The notes beneath the pieces were generated by a model. The model made no database searches. It saw nothing but the letters and a program-made list of their open reading frames with translations, and was not told the origin of the DNA. This document shows positions 35,185-43,532 of a stretch of 55,894 nucleotides of DNA, piece after piece (the first letter of the stretch is position 1; each line of letters begins with the position of its first letter). Origin of the DNA: SCTD01 sp036675425 (GTDB lineage Bacteria; Actinomycetota; Actinomycetes; Mycobacteriales; SCTD01); assembly GCA_036675425.1 (NCBI GenBank), contig JAKFFB010000066.1:1-55894 (forward strand), read 5' to 3'. The position numbers and the translations under genes were made by a program.

Positions 35185-36141
35185 GTGTCGGCGAAGAAGA
35201 CCGAGCGGCTGCTCAACCTGGTGATCTGCCTGCTCCACACCCGGCGCTACCTGACGGTGCAGGAGATCCGCGACGCGGTCCCGGGCTACGAGCAGGACAC
35301 CGAGGAGTCGTTCCGCCGGATGTTCGAGCGCGACAAGGAGGAGCTGCGCGAGCTCGGCATCCCCCTCGAGACCGGCACCAACAGCGCCGCGCACGACGAC
35401 GAGCCGGGCTACCGGATCGCCCGCCGCGACTACGAGCTGCCCGACATCCACCTCGAGCCCGACGAGGCCGCCGCGCTCGGCCTCGCCGCGCGCCTCTGGC
35501 AGTCCGCGCCGCTGGCCCGTGCGACCGGGACGGCCCTGCTCAAGCTGCGCGCCGCGGGCATGGACGCCCCGACGGCGCCGGCCGCCCTCGAGCCCCGCGT
35601 CGGCGCCACGGAGCCGGCCTTCGAGAGCGCGCTGCGCGCCGTCCAGGACGGCTGCGCCGTCGAGTTCGACTACCGCGCCGGGACCGGGCAGGCTCCGCAG
35701 CGACGCCGGGTCGAGCCGTGGGGAGTCGTGTCCTGGCGCGGTCGGTGGTACCTCGTCGGCCACGACACCGACCGCGGGGCCGAGCGCGTCTTCCGGCTCT
35801 CCCGGATCCAGGGCACGGTCGCGGCCGTCGGCGAGCCCGGGGCCGTGGTGCGGCCCGAGGGCGTCGACCTGCGCGCCATGGCCGGCCGGATGGCCACCGA
35901 CGAGCCGCGGGAGACCGCCCGGGTGACGCTGCGCCCCGGGGCCGGCTGGGAGCTGCGCCGCGCGGCGACGGCGTCCGCCGACGACCCGGATCGCGAGGGG
36001 TGGACCGTGGTCGACCTCGGCTTCTCCGACCCCGAGCGCCTCGCCGACCGGGTCACCGGCCTGGGCGCCGACGCCGTCGTGCTGTCGCCCCCGACCGCCC
36101 GCGAGGCCGTCGTGCGCCGGCTGCGGGCGCTCGCCTCATGA
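35185..36141 (+). CDS. pafB: WYL-domain regulator PafB
   Basis: 318 residues. An N-terminal winged helix-turn-helix (KTERLLNLVICLLHTRRYLT, about 5-24) is followed by a middle region and a WYL domain with the name motif RWYLVGHD (about 190) and RVFRLSRIQG. A WCX-like C-terminal extension completes it. With PafC it forms the transcription activator of the LexA-independent DNA-damage response in actinobacteria. GTG start after a leaderless box. It overlaps pafC by 4 bp (ATGA). Confidence 0.95.
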   Translation: MSAKKTERLLNLVICLLHTRRYLTVQEIRDAVPGYEQDTEESFRRMFERDKEELRELGIPLETGTNSAAHDDEPGYRIARRDYELPDIHLEPDEAAALGLAARLWQSAPLARATGTALLKLRAAGMDAPTAPAALEPRVGATEPAFESALRAVQDGCAVEFDYRAGTGQAPQRRRVEPWGVVSWRGRWYLVGHDTDRGAERVFRLSRIQGTVAAVGEPGAVVRPEGVDLRAMAGRMATDEPRETARVTLRPGAGWELRRAATASADDPDREGWTVVDLGFSDPERLADRVTGLGADAVVLSPPTAREAVVRRLRALAS

Positions 36142-37088
36142 GCGGCACCCCGGCGCAGCTGCCGCGCCTGCTGGCGCTCGTGCCGTACCTCCTCGCCCGA
36201 CCCGGCGTGCGCCTGGCGGAGGTGGCCGCGGACTTCGGCATCAGCGAGGACCGGCTGCGCAAGGACCTCAACCTGCTGTGGGTGTGCGGGCTGCCCGGCC
36301 ACGGTCCCGGCGACCTCATCGACGTGGAGTTCGAGGGGGAGACGGTCACGCTGACCGAGCCGGCCGGCGTCACCCGGCCGCTGCGGCTCACCGTCGAGGA
36401 GGCGCTCGCCCTCATCGTCGCGCTCCGGGCGCTGTCGGAGACGCCGGGCCTGGAGGAGCGGGACGCCGTCGACCGGGCGCTGGCCAAGGTCGAGCAGGCA
36501 GCGGGTGCCGCCGCCGGGGCGGCCGACCGGGTGGAGATCGCCGTCGAGGGCGAGGCCCGGGTGCTGCCCGTGGCGCAGGCGGCCCTCGAGCAGGGCAGGG
36601 CGCTGCACCTGTCCTACTACGTCCCCGGCCGCGACGAGACCACCGAGCGCGACGTCGACCCGCTGCGGCTGCTGCTCGTCGAGGGGCGCAGCTACCTCGA
36701 GGCGTGGTGCCGTCGGGTGGAGAGCGTCCGGCTGTTCCGGCTGGACCGCGTGCACGAGATCCGGCTGCTCGACGAGCCGTCCGCCCCGCCGGCGGACGTG
36801 CGCCCGCGCGACCTGGCCCAGGGCCTGTTCCGGCCCGGCCCGGACGACCTCATCGTCACGCTGGCGCTGCGGCCGGGCGCGGCCTGGGTCGCCGACTACC
36901 ACCCGACCGAGTCGGTGACCGAGACAGCCGACGGCGGGCTGACCGTGCGGCTGCGTGCCCGGGACACCTCCTGGGTGCGCCGGCTCGTCCTGCGGCTGGG
37001 CGACCAGGGCCACGTGCTGGAGCCGGCCGACCTGGCCCAGGCCGTCCGCGACGACGCCGCGCTCGCCCTGGCGGCCTACTCCGACTGA
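36138..37088 (+). CDS. pafC: WYL-domain regulator PafC
   Basis: 316 residues. Same plan as PafB: N-terminal HTH (LVPYLLARPGVRLAEVAADF, recognition helix near SEDRLRKDLNLLW), then a WYL domain (LSYYVPGRDETTERDVDPLRL, SYLEAWCRRVESVRLFRLDR) and a C-terminal extension. It works as a PafB-PafC heterodimer that switches on DNA-repair genes, likely by binding single-stranded DNA. The ATG overlaps the pafB stop, securing equal synthesis. Confidence 0.94.
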   Translation: MSGTPAQLPRLLALVPYLLARPGVRLAEVAADFGISEDRLRKDLNLLWVCGLPGHGPGDLIDVEFEGETVTLTEPAGVTRPLRLTVEEALALIVALRALSETPGLEERDAVDRALAKVEQAAGAAAGAADRVEIAVEGEARVLPVAQAALEQGRALHLSYYVPGRDETTERDVDPLRLLLVEGRSYLEAWCRRVESVRLFRLDRVHEIRLLDEPSAPPADVRPRDLAQGLFRPGPDDLIVTLALRPGAAWVADYHPTESVTETADGGLTVRLRARDTSWVRRLVLRLGDQGHVLEPADLAQAVRDDAALALAAYSD

Positions 37089-37113
37089 GCCATCCGGCCG
37101 GGCGCCTAGTCAC

Positions 37114-37127
37114 TGTGAGTAGTCACA
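37114..37127. promoter_or_regulatory. perfect inverted repeat TGTGA-N4-TCACA
   Basis: TGTGAGTAGTCACA lies about 85 bp before the zinc-ribbon gene. The half-sites match CRP-family half-sites, but the spacer is 4 rather than 6. The heptamer TAGTCAC also occurs twice in direct repeat (37107-37113 and 37120-37126). Confidence 0.35.
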
Positions 37128-37211
37128 TCGCCGAAAGGTCAAGCCGCCAGGAGGGTGTGCCGAAGCCGGATGTGTCGCAGAACCGCGGCAACCGACGGAG
37201 GAGTCCGGGCC

Positions 37212-37544
37212 ATGACCACGATCAAGGCGTCCTGCCCCACCTGCGGCGAGGTCGAGCTGACCCCCGCGGACGTGTCCCTCATGGTCTGCAGCCACGCCCC
37301 GCTCTCCTACTACGCCTTCGGCTGCCCGAGCTGCCACGACGAGGTGCGCAAGCCGGCCGACGACCACGTCGTCTCGCTGCTGGTCTCCGGCGGTGTCCCG
37401 GCCCGGGTCTGGGAACTGCCGGCCGAGGCGCTCGAGCTCAAGGAGGGCCCGCGGCTCTCCTACGACGACCTGCTCGACTTCGCCCTGCAGCTCGGCGAGA
37501 CCGACCTGCTCGCCGCCGCCGCCGGCGCCTCCGTCCGCACCTGA
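37212..37544 (+). CDS. small zinc-ribbon protein
   Basis: 110 residues from the ATG at 37212; GGAGGAG lies about 9 nt upstream and an upstream in-frame ATG has no such site. CPTCG at about 7-11 and CPSCH at about 37-41 make a C-x2-C ... C-x2-C zinc ribbon, with one more Cys between. The C-terminal half is acidic and helical (LPAEALELKEGPRL, DLLDFALQL). The type is common in actinobacteria and uncharacterised. A 120-bp gap with a CRP-like repeat precedes it, so it is probably controlled separately from pafBC. Confidence 0.82.
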   Translation: MTTIKASCPTCGEVELTPADVSLMVCSHAPLSYYAFGCPSCHDEVRKPADDHVVSLLVSGGVPARVWELPAEALELKEGPRLSYDDLLDFALQLGETDLLAAAAGASVRT

Positions 37545-37564
37545 TCCTCCTCGCCGTCCCGCGC

Positions 37565-37570
37565 TAGCCT
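37565..37570 (+). promoter_or_regulatory. -10 box of the small membrane protein gene (leaderless)
   Basis: TAGCCT ends 6 nt before the GTG at 37577. Confidence 0.45.
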
Positions 37571-37576
37571 CGGCGG

Positions 37577-37819
37577 GTGACCTGGCTCCTGATCGGCCTG
37601 CTCCTGCTGGCCTGCCTGATCGCGCTCGCGCTGTGCCTGCTCACCCTCTGGCGCCGCGTGAAGGCGCTCGGCAGCAGCGTCGCCGCAGCCGGCGAGGCCG
37701 CGGCGGAGCTCTCCGCCTCGATCGAGGGCGTACGAGGCCCGACGCCACCGCCGTGCCCCACCTGCGGCGCGCCCGCCGGCGCGGCCGACCCGACGGCCGT
37801 ACGGCCGGTCTCGGCGTAG
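37577..37819 (+). CDS. small single-pass membrane protein with C-terminal CPTCG
   Basis: 80 residues. One long transmembrane helix (about 3-24, LLIGLLLLACLIALALCLLTL) is followed by a basic turn, a helical stretch rich in Ala and Glu (about 35-50), and a C-terminal CPTCGAP motif. It just precedes tatA. The layout (N-terminal anchor, then amphipathic helix) loosely recalls TatA, but it lacks the Phe-Gly hinge. The function is unknown. The GTG start is set by the leaderless -10 box. Confidence 0.68.
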   Translation: MTWLLIGLLLLACLIALALCLLTLWRRVKALGSSVAAAGEAAAELSASIEGVRGPTPPPCPTCGAPAGAADPTAVRPVSA

Positions 37820-37822
37820 GCT
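37817..37822 (+). promoter_or_regulatory. -10 box of tatA
   Basis: TAGGCT predicts transcription from about 37829, giving a leader of about 27 nt that contains the GAAGGAG ribosome site. Its first bases are the stop codon of the upstream gene. Confidence 0.45.
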
Positions 37823-37855
37823 GAACCGGACCTCAACGCGCGAAGGAGCACCACC

Positions 37856-38089
37856 GTGTCGCTGCCCGGAGGCTGGGAGCTCGTCCTGGTCGTGCTCGTC
37901 ATCATGGTGCTGTTCGGCGCCAAGCGACTGCCGGAGGCGTCCCGCTCGCTCGGCCGCTCGCTGCGCATCTTCAAGGCCGAGACCAAGGGCCTGCGCGACG
38001 ACAGCGACACCACGATCCCGCCGGACACCACGGTGACCGCGCACCAGGAGCCGCTGCCGCCGACCGACCCGCCGCAGCCGCGCGCGTAG
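37856..38089 (+). CDS. tatA: Sec-independent translocase protein TatA
   Basis: 77 residues. A short N-terminal transmembrane helix (about 7-20), the conserved FGAKRLPE hinge (about 20-27), an amphipathic helix (RSLGRSLRIFKAETKGL) and a Pro/Thr-rich acidic tail. It builds the pore for folded twin-arginine proteins. GTG start with GAAGGAG 7-13 nt upstream. The next gene, tatC, starts on the base after its stop codon. No tatB is present here, as usual for this locus. Confidence 0.95.
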   Translation: MSLPGGWELVLVVLVIMVLFGAKRLPEASRSLGRSLRIFKAETKGLRDDSDTTIPPDTTVTAHQEPLPPTDPPQPRA

Positions 38090-38962
38090 GTGGCCGCACC
38101 CTCACGCAGCCGGAAGGTCCCGCGCACACCGGACGGCCGGATGGCCCTGGTGGAGCACCTGCGCGAGCTGCGCAACCGGCTCGGTGTCTCGCTGCTCGCC
38201 CTGGCGGTCTGCGTCGTCGTCGCGCTGGTCTTCCGCGAGGAGGTCTTCGACCTGCTCAAGCGGCCGTACTGCCAGACGGAGGTCGCCCGCGAGGCCGCTG
38301 AGCGCTCGGGCAACCAGTGCGAGCTGTTCGCGTTCGGGACCTTCGAGCAGTTCTCGGTGTCGCTGCGCATCTCGCTCATCGCCGGCGCGGTCGCGTCCTC
38401 GCCGGTCTGGCTCTACCAGCTCGGCGCCTTCATCACGCCGGCCCTGCACCGGCACGAGAAGCGCTACGCCGCGGCCTTCCTCGGCTCGGCACTGGTGCTG
38501 TTCACGACCGGCACCGTCTTCGCCTACTTCACCATCTCCCGCGGGCTGCAGTTCCTGCTCTCCTTCGGCGGCGAGGGCATCGTCACGCTGCCGTCGATCC
38601 AGAGCTACCTGTCCTTCGTGACGCTCACCCTGATCGCGTTCGGGGTCGCGTTCCTGTTCCCGGTGATCGTGCTGTTCCTCAACGTCGCCGGGGTCTTCCC
38701 GTCGAGCCGCATGCGCGCCTGGCGGCGCGGGATGATCGTCGGGATCGCGGTGGCCGCAGCGGTCCTCACGCCGTCCCAGGACCCGTTCACCTTCCTCGCG
38801 ATGGCGCTGCCGCTCTACGCGCTCTACGAGGGCTGCATCGTCATCGCCCGCGTCCGCGAGCGGGCGCTGCGCAAGCGACGGGCTCTCGACCCGGACGCGC
38901 AGGCCCTCGAGCTGCTCGGCGACGACGAGACCTCCGTCATCGAGCAGCGGCCCTCGCCGTAG
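38090..38962 (+). CDS. tatC: Sec-independent translocase protein TatC
   Basis: 290 residues with six transmembrane helices. Recognition features are MALVEHLRELRNRL near residue 19 (cytosolic N-terminus that binds the twin-arginine signal), the periplasmic FGTFEQFSVSLRISLIAG (about 82-99) with the conserved Phe and Glu, SPVWLYQLGAFITPAL, and VLTPSQDPFTFLAMALP near 225. The C-terminal tail is acidic. The GTG start follows the tatA stop directly. helY follows after 9 bp. Confidence 0.96.
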   Translation: MAAPSRSRKVPRTPDGRMALVEHLRELRNRLGVSLLALAVCVVVALVFREEVFDLLKRPYCQTEVAREAAERSGNQCELFAFGTFEQFSVSLRISLIAGAVASSPVWLYQLGAFITPALHRHEKRYAAAFLGSALVLFTTGTVFAYFTISRGLQFLLSFGGEGIVTLPSIQSYLSFVTLTLIAFGVAFLFPVIVLFLNVAGVFPSSRMRAWRRGMIVGIAVAAAVLTPSQDPFTFLAMALPLYALYEGCIVIARVRERALRKRRALDPDAQALELLGDDETSVIEQRPSP

Positions 38963-38965
38963 CCT
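38960..38965 (+). promoter_or_regulatory. -10 box of helY (leaderless)
   Basis: TAGCCT ends 6 nt before the GTG at 38972 and contains the tatC stop codon. Confidence 0.45.
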
Positions 38966-38971
38966 CAGGGG

Positions 38972-41707
38972 GTGAGCACCGAGGCGACCTCGCCCGCGGA
39001 GCGCTACGCCGCCTTCCGGCGCAGCCAGGCGGGGCCGGCGCTCGCCGAGTTCTCCGCCGGCTACCCCTTCGGCCTCGACGCCTTCCAGCGCACCGCCTGC
39101 GCCGCCCTCGAGGCCGGCCGCGGCGTGCTGGTCGCGGCGCCGACCGGTGCCGGCAAGACCGTGGTGGGGGAGTTCGCCGTCTTCCTCTCGCTGCGCGAGG
39201 GCCGCAAGTGCTTCTACACGACGCCGATCAAGGCGCTGTCGAACCAGAAGTACAACGACCTCGTCGAGCGCCACGGCGCCGAGCGGGTCGGCCTGCTGAC
39301 GGGCGACAACGCCGTGAACGGCGACGCCGACGTGGTCGTGATGACCACCGAGGTGCTGCGCAACATGCTCTACGCCGATGCGCTCGCGGGCTCGGGAGCC
39401 GACCGGCTGCGCGGCCTCGCTCACGTCGTCATGGACGAGGTGCACTACCTGGCCGACCGCGAGCGGGGCGCCGTCTGGGAGGAGGTGATCATCCACCTGC
39501 CGGAGGACGTGCAGGTCACCTCCCTGTCCGCCACAGTGAGCAACGCCGAGGAGTTCGGCGAGTGGCTCGGCACGGTCCGCGGCGACACCGAGGTCGTCGT
39601 CGAGGAGCACCGGCCGGTGCCGCTCTGGCAGCACGTGCTGGTCGGCGGGCGGCTCTACGACCTGTTCGTGGGGGAGGACTCGAAGGTCAACCCGCAGCTG
39701 GAGCGGCTGGCCCGGGACGAGGGGCGCTTCCCGGCCCGCGGTCGAGGCGGTCGCAGCGGACCGCCGCCCCGCCGCTCGGTGCCGAGCCGTGCCGACGTGC
39801 TGACCCGACTCGACTCCCAGGGCCTGCTGCCTGCGATCACCTTCATCTTCAGCCGGGCCGGCTGCGCCGCCGCCGTCGAGCAGTGCCTGCGCTCCGGGCT
39901 GCGCCTCAACACCGCCGAGGAGGCGGACCGGGTGCGCGTGCTGGTGGAGCGCCGTACGTCCTCGATCCCGCGCGAGGACCTGCGGGTGCTGGGCTACTGG
40001 GACTTCCTCGAGGGGCTGCAGCGGGGCATCGCCGCGCACCACGCCGGGATGCTGCCGACCTTCAAGGAGGTCGTGGAGGAGCTGTTCGTCGAGGGCCTGG
40101 TCAAGGCCGTCTTCGCCACGGAGACGCTGGCGCTGGGCATCAACATGCCGGCCCGCTCGGTGGTGCTGGAGAAGCTCACCAAGTGGAACGGCGAGACCCA
40201 CGCCGACGTGACGCCGGGGGAGTACACCCAGCTCACCGGACGCGCCGGCCGGCGCGGGATCGACGTCGAGGGGCACGCCGTGGTCCTGTGGCAGCCGGGG
40301 CTGGATCCTCGGCAGCTCGCCGGCCTCGCCTCCACCCGGACCTACCCGCTCCGGTCGAGCTTCCGGCCGTCCTACAACATGGCGGTCAACCTCGTCGGGT
40401 CCCTCGGTCGCGAGCAGGCGCGCGTGCTGCTGGAGAGCTCCTTCGCGCAGTTCCAGGCCGACGCGTCCGTGGTCGGCCTGGCCCGTCAGATCAGCCGCAA
40501 CCTCGAGGGCCTCGAGGGCTACGGCGAGGCGATGACCTGCCACCTGGGCGATGTGCAGGAGTACGGCCGGCTGCGCCAGGAGCTGAAGCGGCGCGAGACC
40601 GAGATCGCCCGCAGCGGGGCGGCGTCCCGGCGCGCGGCGGCCGCCGCGTCGCTGGAGCAGCTGCGGGTGGGCGATGTCATCCGCTTGCCCAGCGGCCGCC
40701 GGTCGGGGCTCGCCGTGGTGCTGGACCCGGGGGTCGGCAGCAACGGCGACGCCCACCCGATGGTGGTCACCGAGGACCGCTGGGCCGGGCGGCTGTCGTC
40801 GACCGACTTCCCCGCACCGGTCGAGGCCCTCGCGAAGGTGCGGGTGCCGAAGGGCTTCAACGCGCGGTCGCCGCAGGCCCGCCGGGACATGGCCTCGACG
40901 CTTCGCGCTCTCGACCTGCCGGGTCCCGGCCGTCCCGGCAAGCGCCGCAGCGCCGCGGCGGACGACGCCGGGTTGTCGGACCTCCGTGCCGCGCTCCGCC
41001 GGCACCCGGTGCACGGGTGCGACGACCGGGAGGCGCACCTGCGCTGGACCGAGCGCTGGCACCGGCTCCGTTCCGAGACCGACAACCTGGAGCGCAAGGT
41101 CGCCGGCAAGACCTCCTCCATCGCCCGCACCTTCGACCGGGTGTGCGTCGTGCTCGAACAGCTCGGCTACCTGCAAGGCGAGGAGGTGGCGCCGGCCGGC
41201 CGCGCGCTCTCGCGGGTCTACAGCGAGTCCGACCTGCTCTGCGTCGAGAGCCTGCGCCGCGGGCTCTGGGACGACCTGTCGCCCGCCGAGCTGGCTGCCG
41301 TCGTGTCCACCCTCGTCTACTCCGCCCGGCGGGCGGACGAGTCCAACCCGCTCGTCCCGTCGGGAGCCGTCCAGGGTGCGCTGCAGGAGATGGACCGGCT
41401 CTGGCGCTCGCTGTCGCAGGTGGAGTCCGAGGCGGGCGTGCAGTTCCTCAAGCGGCCCGACCCGGGCTTCGCCTGGGCGACCTGGCGCTGGGCCGGCGGG
41501 GCGACGCTCGAGCAGGTGCTCGGGGACGACCCGGATCTGACGGCCGGCGACTTCGTGCGGTGGTGCAAGCAGGTGCTGGACCTGCTCGGGCAGATCGCTC
41601 TGGTGGCCGAGGACCTCTCGCCCCGCGGCGAGGAGCTGCGCGGCACCGTGCGCAAGGCCCTCGACGGCGTACGACGCGGTGTCGTCGCCTACAGCAGCCT
41701 CGCCTGA
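38972..41707 (+). CDS. helY: Ski2/Mtr4-like DEAD/DEAH-box helicase HelY
   Basis: 911 residues, normal for actinobacterial HelY. Walker A is APTGAGKT at 56-63, motif Ia TPIKALSNQK, motif II DEVH at 155-158, motif III SLSATVSN. Later motifs are NMPARSVVLEKL and QLTGRAGRRG (about 415-425). The C-terminal half has the helical ratchet and DSHCT-like domain (about 730-911). It is a 3'-5' RNA or DNA helicase thought to act in RNA turnover. It is conserved after tatC in the Pup-proteasome neighbourhood. An inverted repeat follows its stop. Confidence 0.95.
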   Translation: MSTEATSPAERYAAFRRSQAGPALAEFSAGYPFGLDAFQRTACAALEAGRGVLVAAPTGAGKTVVGEFAVFLSLREGRKCFYTTPIKALSNQKYNDLVERHGAERVGLLTGDNAVNGDADVVVMTTEVLRNMLYADALAGSGADRLRGLAHVVMDEVHYLADRERGAVWEEVIIHLPEDVQVTSLSATVSNAEEFGEWLGTVRGDTEVVVEEHRPVPLWQHVLVGGRLYDLFVGEDSKVNPQLERLARDEGRFPARGRGGRSGPPPRRSVPSRADVLTRLDSQGLLPAITFIFSRAGCAAAVEQCLRSGLRLNTAEEADRVRVLVERRTSSIPREDLRVLGYWDFLEGLQRGIAAHHAGMLPTFKEVVEELFVEGLVKAVFATETLALGINMPARSVVLEKLTKWNGETHADVTPGEYTQLTGRAGRRGIDVEGHAVVLWQPGLDPRQLAGLASTRTYPLRSSFRPSYNMAVNLVGSLGREQARVLLESSFAQFQADASVVGLARQISRNLEGLEGYGEAMTCHLGDVQEYGRLRQELKRRETEIARSGAASRRAAAAASLEQLRVGDVIRLPSGRRSGLAVVLDPGVGSNGDAHPMVVTEDRWAGRLSSTDFPAPVEALAKVRVPKGFNARSPQARRDMASTLRALDLPGPGRPGKRRSAAADDAGLSDLRAALRRHPVHGCDDREAHLRWTERWHRLRSETDNLERKVAGKTSSIARTFDRVCVVLEQLGYLQGEEVAPAGRALSRVYSESDLLCVESLRRGLWDDLSPAELAAVVSTLVYSARRADESNPLVPSGAVQGALQEMDRLWRSLSQVESEAGVQFLKRPDPGFAWATWRWAGGATLEQVLGDDPDLTAGDFVRWCKQVLDLLGQIALVAEDLSPRGEELRGTVRKALDGVRRGVVAYSSLA

Positions 41708-41709
41708 GC

Positions 41710-41776
41710 CGCACTACCCCGCCCGAACCGCGGGGCAGCCGAGCGTGCGGGGCCGCGGTTCGAGCGGGGTAGTGCG
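41710..41776. repeat. 24-bp inverted repeat with 19-nt loop between helY and maf
   Basis: The left arm is 41710-41733 and the right arm is 41753-41776; 23 of 24 positions pair (mismatch C41723 against A41763). The arms begin CGCACTACCCCG and end CGGGGTAGTGCG. There is no T tract, so it is not a standard terminator. It starts 3 bp after the helY stop and ends 12 bp before the maf -10 box. It may be a terminator, an operator or a REP-like genomic element. Confidence 0.7.
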
Positions 41777-41788
41777 CGCAGTCGCCGG

Positions 41789-41794
41789 TAGCGT
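41789..41794 (+). promoter_or_regulatory. -10 box of maf (leaderless)
   Basis: TAGCGT ends 8 nt before the GTG at 41803, favouring that start over the TTG at 41794. Confidence 0.4.
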
Positions 41795-41802
41795 TGACCG
41801 GC

Positions 41803-42399
41803 GTGACTGCCCGCCCGCTGGTGCTCGCCAGCGCCTCACCGGCCCGGCTGCGCCTGCTGCGCGACGCCGGGCTCGACCCGCGCGTGGTCGTGAGCGGCGT
41901 GGACGAGGACGGGGTGACAGCACCTGACCCTGCCGCGCTCGTGGTCGAGCTCGCGCGGCGAAAGGCTGCTGCGGTCGCCGGCCAGCTGTCCGGGGACGAG
42001 CTCGTCGTCGGGTGCGACTCCATGCTCGAGCTGGGCGGCGAGATCCTCGGCAAGCCGCGGGACGCCGTGGACGCGACCGAGCGCTGGAAGCGGATGCGCG
42101 GCCAGAGCGGCACCCTGCTCACCGGCCACGCCGTCGTCGACGTGCGCGCCGGCCGCACCGTCACAGGCGTTGCCGCCACGACGGTCCGCTTCGGGTCGCC
42201 GAGCGACGCGGAGGTCGCGGCGTACGTCGCCAGCGGCGAGCCCCTGCACGTCGCCGGCGCGTTCACCCTCGACGGCCGGTCCGCGCCGTTCGTGGACGGC
42301 GTCGACGGCGACCCCGGCAACGTCATCGGGATATCGCTGCCGCTGCTGCGGTCGTTGCTGGCCGAGCTCGGCGTGCCGATCACGGAGCTGTGGACGTGA
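41803..42399 (+). CDS. maf: Maf-like nucleotide pyrophosphatase
   Basis: 198 residues from the GTG at 41803 (a TTG at 41794 would lie inside the -10 box). The start LVLASASPARLRLL is the family signature with catalytic basic residues. CDSMLELGGEILGKPRD (about 69-85) holds the Asp of the metal site. It cleaves non-canonical or methylated nucleoside triphosphates to the monophosphate and helps keep DNA and RNA clean. It is coupled to dus through GTGA. Confidence 0.92.
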   Translation: MTARPLVLASASPARLRLLRDAGLDPRVVVSGVDEDGVTAPDPAALVVELARRKAAAVAGQLSGDELVVGCDSMLELGGEILGKPRDAVDATERWKRMRGQSGTLLTGHAVVDVRAGRTVTGVAATTVRFGSPSDAEVAAYVASGEPLHVAGAFTLDGRSAPFVDGVDGDPGNVIGISLPLLRSLLAELGVPITELWT

Positions 42400-43532
42400 C
42401 GACGACGCTGCAGCCGGGGCTGCGCATCGGTCCGCTCGAGGTCGAGATCCCCGTCGTGCTCGCCCCGATGGCCGGGGTCACGAACGCCGCCTACCGCTCG
42501 CTGTGCCGGTCGTACGGCGCGGGGCTCTACGTCAGCGAGATGGTCTCCGCCCGAGCTCTTCTCGAGGTCAACGAGACCACCAACCGGCGCGCGTCCTTCG
42601 GCCCCGACGAGACCGTCCGCAGCATCCAGCTCTACGCCACCAACCCCGACGTCGTGGGCGCGGCCGTGCGCAAGCTGGTCGAGGAGGACGGCGTCGACCA
42701 CGTCGACCTCAACGTCGGCTGCCCGTCCCCGAAGGTCACCCGTCGCGGCGGGGGAGCAGCGCTGCCCGCGCACCCGGTGCTCTTCGGCAACCTGGTCCGG
42801 TCCGCCGTGCGCGCTGCCGGCGACGTCCCTGTCACGGTGAAGATGCGCAAGGGCGTGGACGACGCGCACCTGACCTACCTCGAGGCCGGCCGGCGGGCCC
42901 AGGAGGAGGGTGCGGCGGCGGTGGCGCTGCACGCGCGCACGGCCGAGCAGTTCTACAGCGGCCGCGCGGACTGGGACGCGATCGGCGAGCTGAAGTCCCG
43001 CCTGGACCACGTGCCGGTGCTCGGCAACGGCGACATCTGGGCGGCCACGGACGCGCTGCGGATGATGCAGCACACCGGCTGCGACGGCGTCGTCGTCGGT
43101 CGGGGCTGCCTGGGCAAGCCGTGGCTGTTCCGCGACCTCGCCGACGTCTTCGCCGGCCGCGAGCCGTCACCGCCGCCGCCGATCGGCGACGTCGTCCCCG
43201 TCATGAAGAAGCACGCCCGGATGCTCGTCGAGGCCCGCGGCGACGAGGGCTTCGCGGTGCGCGACTTCCGGCGGCACACCGGCTGGTACATGACCGGCTA
43301 CCCGGTCGGCGGCAGCGCCCGCAAGGCGCTGGCCATGGCGAGCTCGCTGGCCGAGCTCGACGACCTGCTCGACGCGCTGGACCCCGCCGCCGAGCTGCCG
43401 CCCGGCTCGGAGCTGCTGCCGCGCGGGCACGTCCAGGGACCGCGGCACGTCGTCCTGCCCGAGCACTGGCTGCGCGACGCGATGGACCCGACCCCGCCGG
43501 ACGATGCCGGGGCCTTCCACTCCGGGGGCTAG
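42396..43532 (+). CDS. dus: tRNA-dihydrouridine synthase
   Basis: 378 residues. An FMN enzyme that reduces uridines in the tRNA D-loop. It shows APMAGVTNAAYR (about 24-35, FMN loop), the catalytic Cys in NVGCPSPKVTRRGGGAAL (about 107-124), VTVKMRKG with the phosphate-binding Lys, then LHARTAEQFYSG and GNGDIW and VVVGRGCLGKPW. The C-terminal helical domain is present. The DusB group is the closest match. The GTG overlaps the maf stop. Its own TAG stop is shared with glpD on CTAG. Confidence 0.94.
   Translation: MTTTLQPGLRIGPLEVEIPVVLAPMAGVTNAAYRSLCRSYGAGLYVSEMVSARALLEVNETTNRRASFGPDETVRSIQLYATNPDVVGAAVRKLVEEDGVDHVDLNVGCPSPKVTRRGGGAALPAHPVLFGNLVRSAVRAAGDVPVTVKMRKGVDDAHLTYLEAGRRAQEEGAAAVALHARTAEQFYSGRADWDAIGELKSRLDHVPVLGNGDIWAATDALRMMQHTGCDGVVVGRGCLGKPWLFRDLADVFAGREPSPPPPIGDVVPVMKKHARMLVEARGDEGFAVRDFRRHTGWYMTGYPVGGSARKALAMASSLAELDDLLDALDPAAELPPGSELLPRGHVQGPRHVVLPEHWLRDAMDPTPPDDAGAFHSGG

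Noticed and set aside
38102..41176. Very long open frame antisense to tatC and helY
   Set aside because: It mirrors the third-base GC bias of the sense genes, shows no recognisable domain, and the sense strand encodes clear TatC and HelY.
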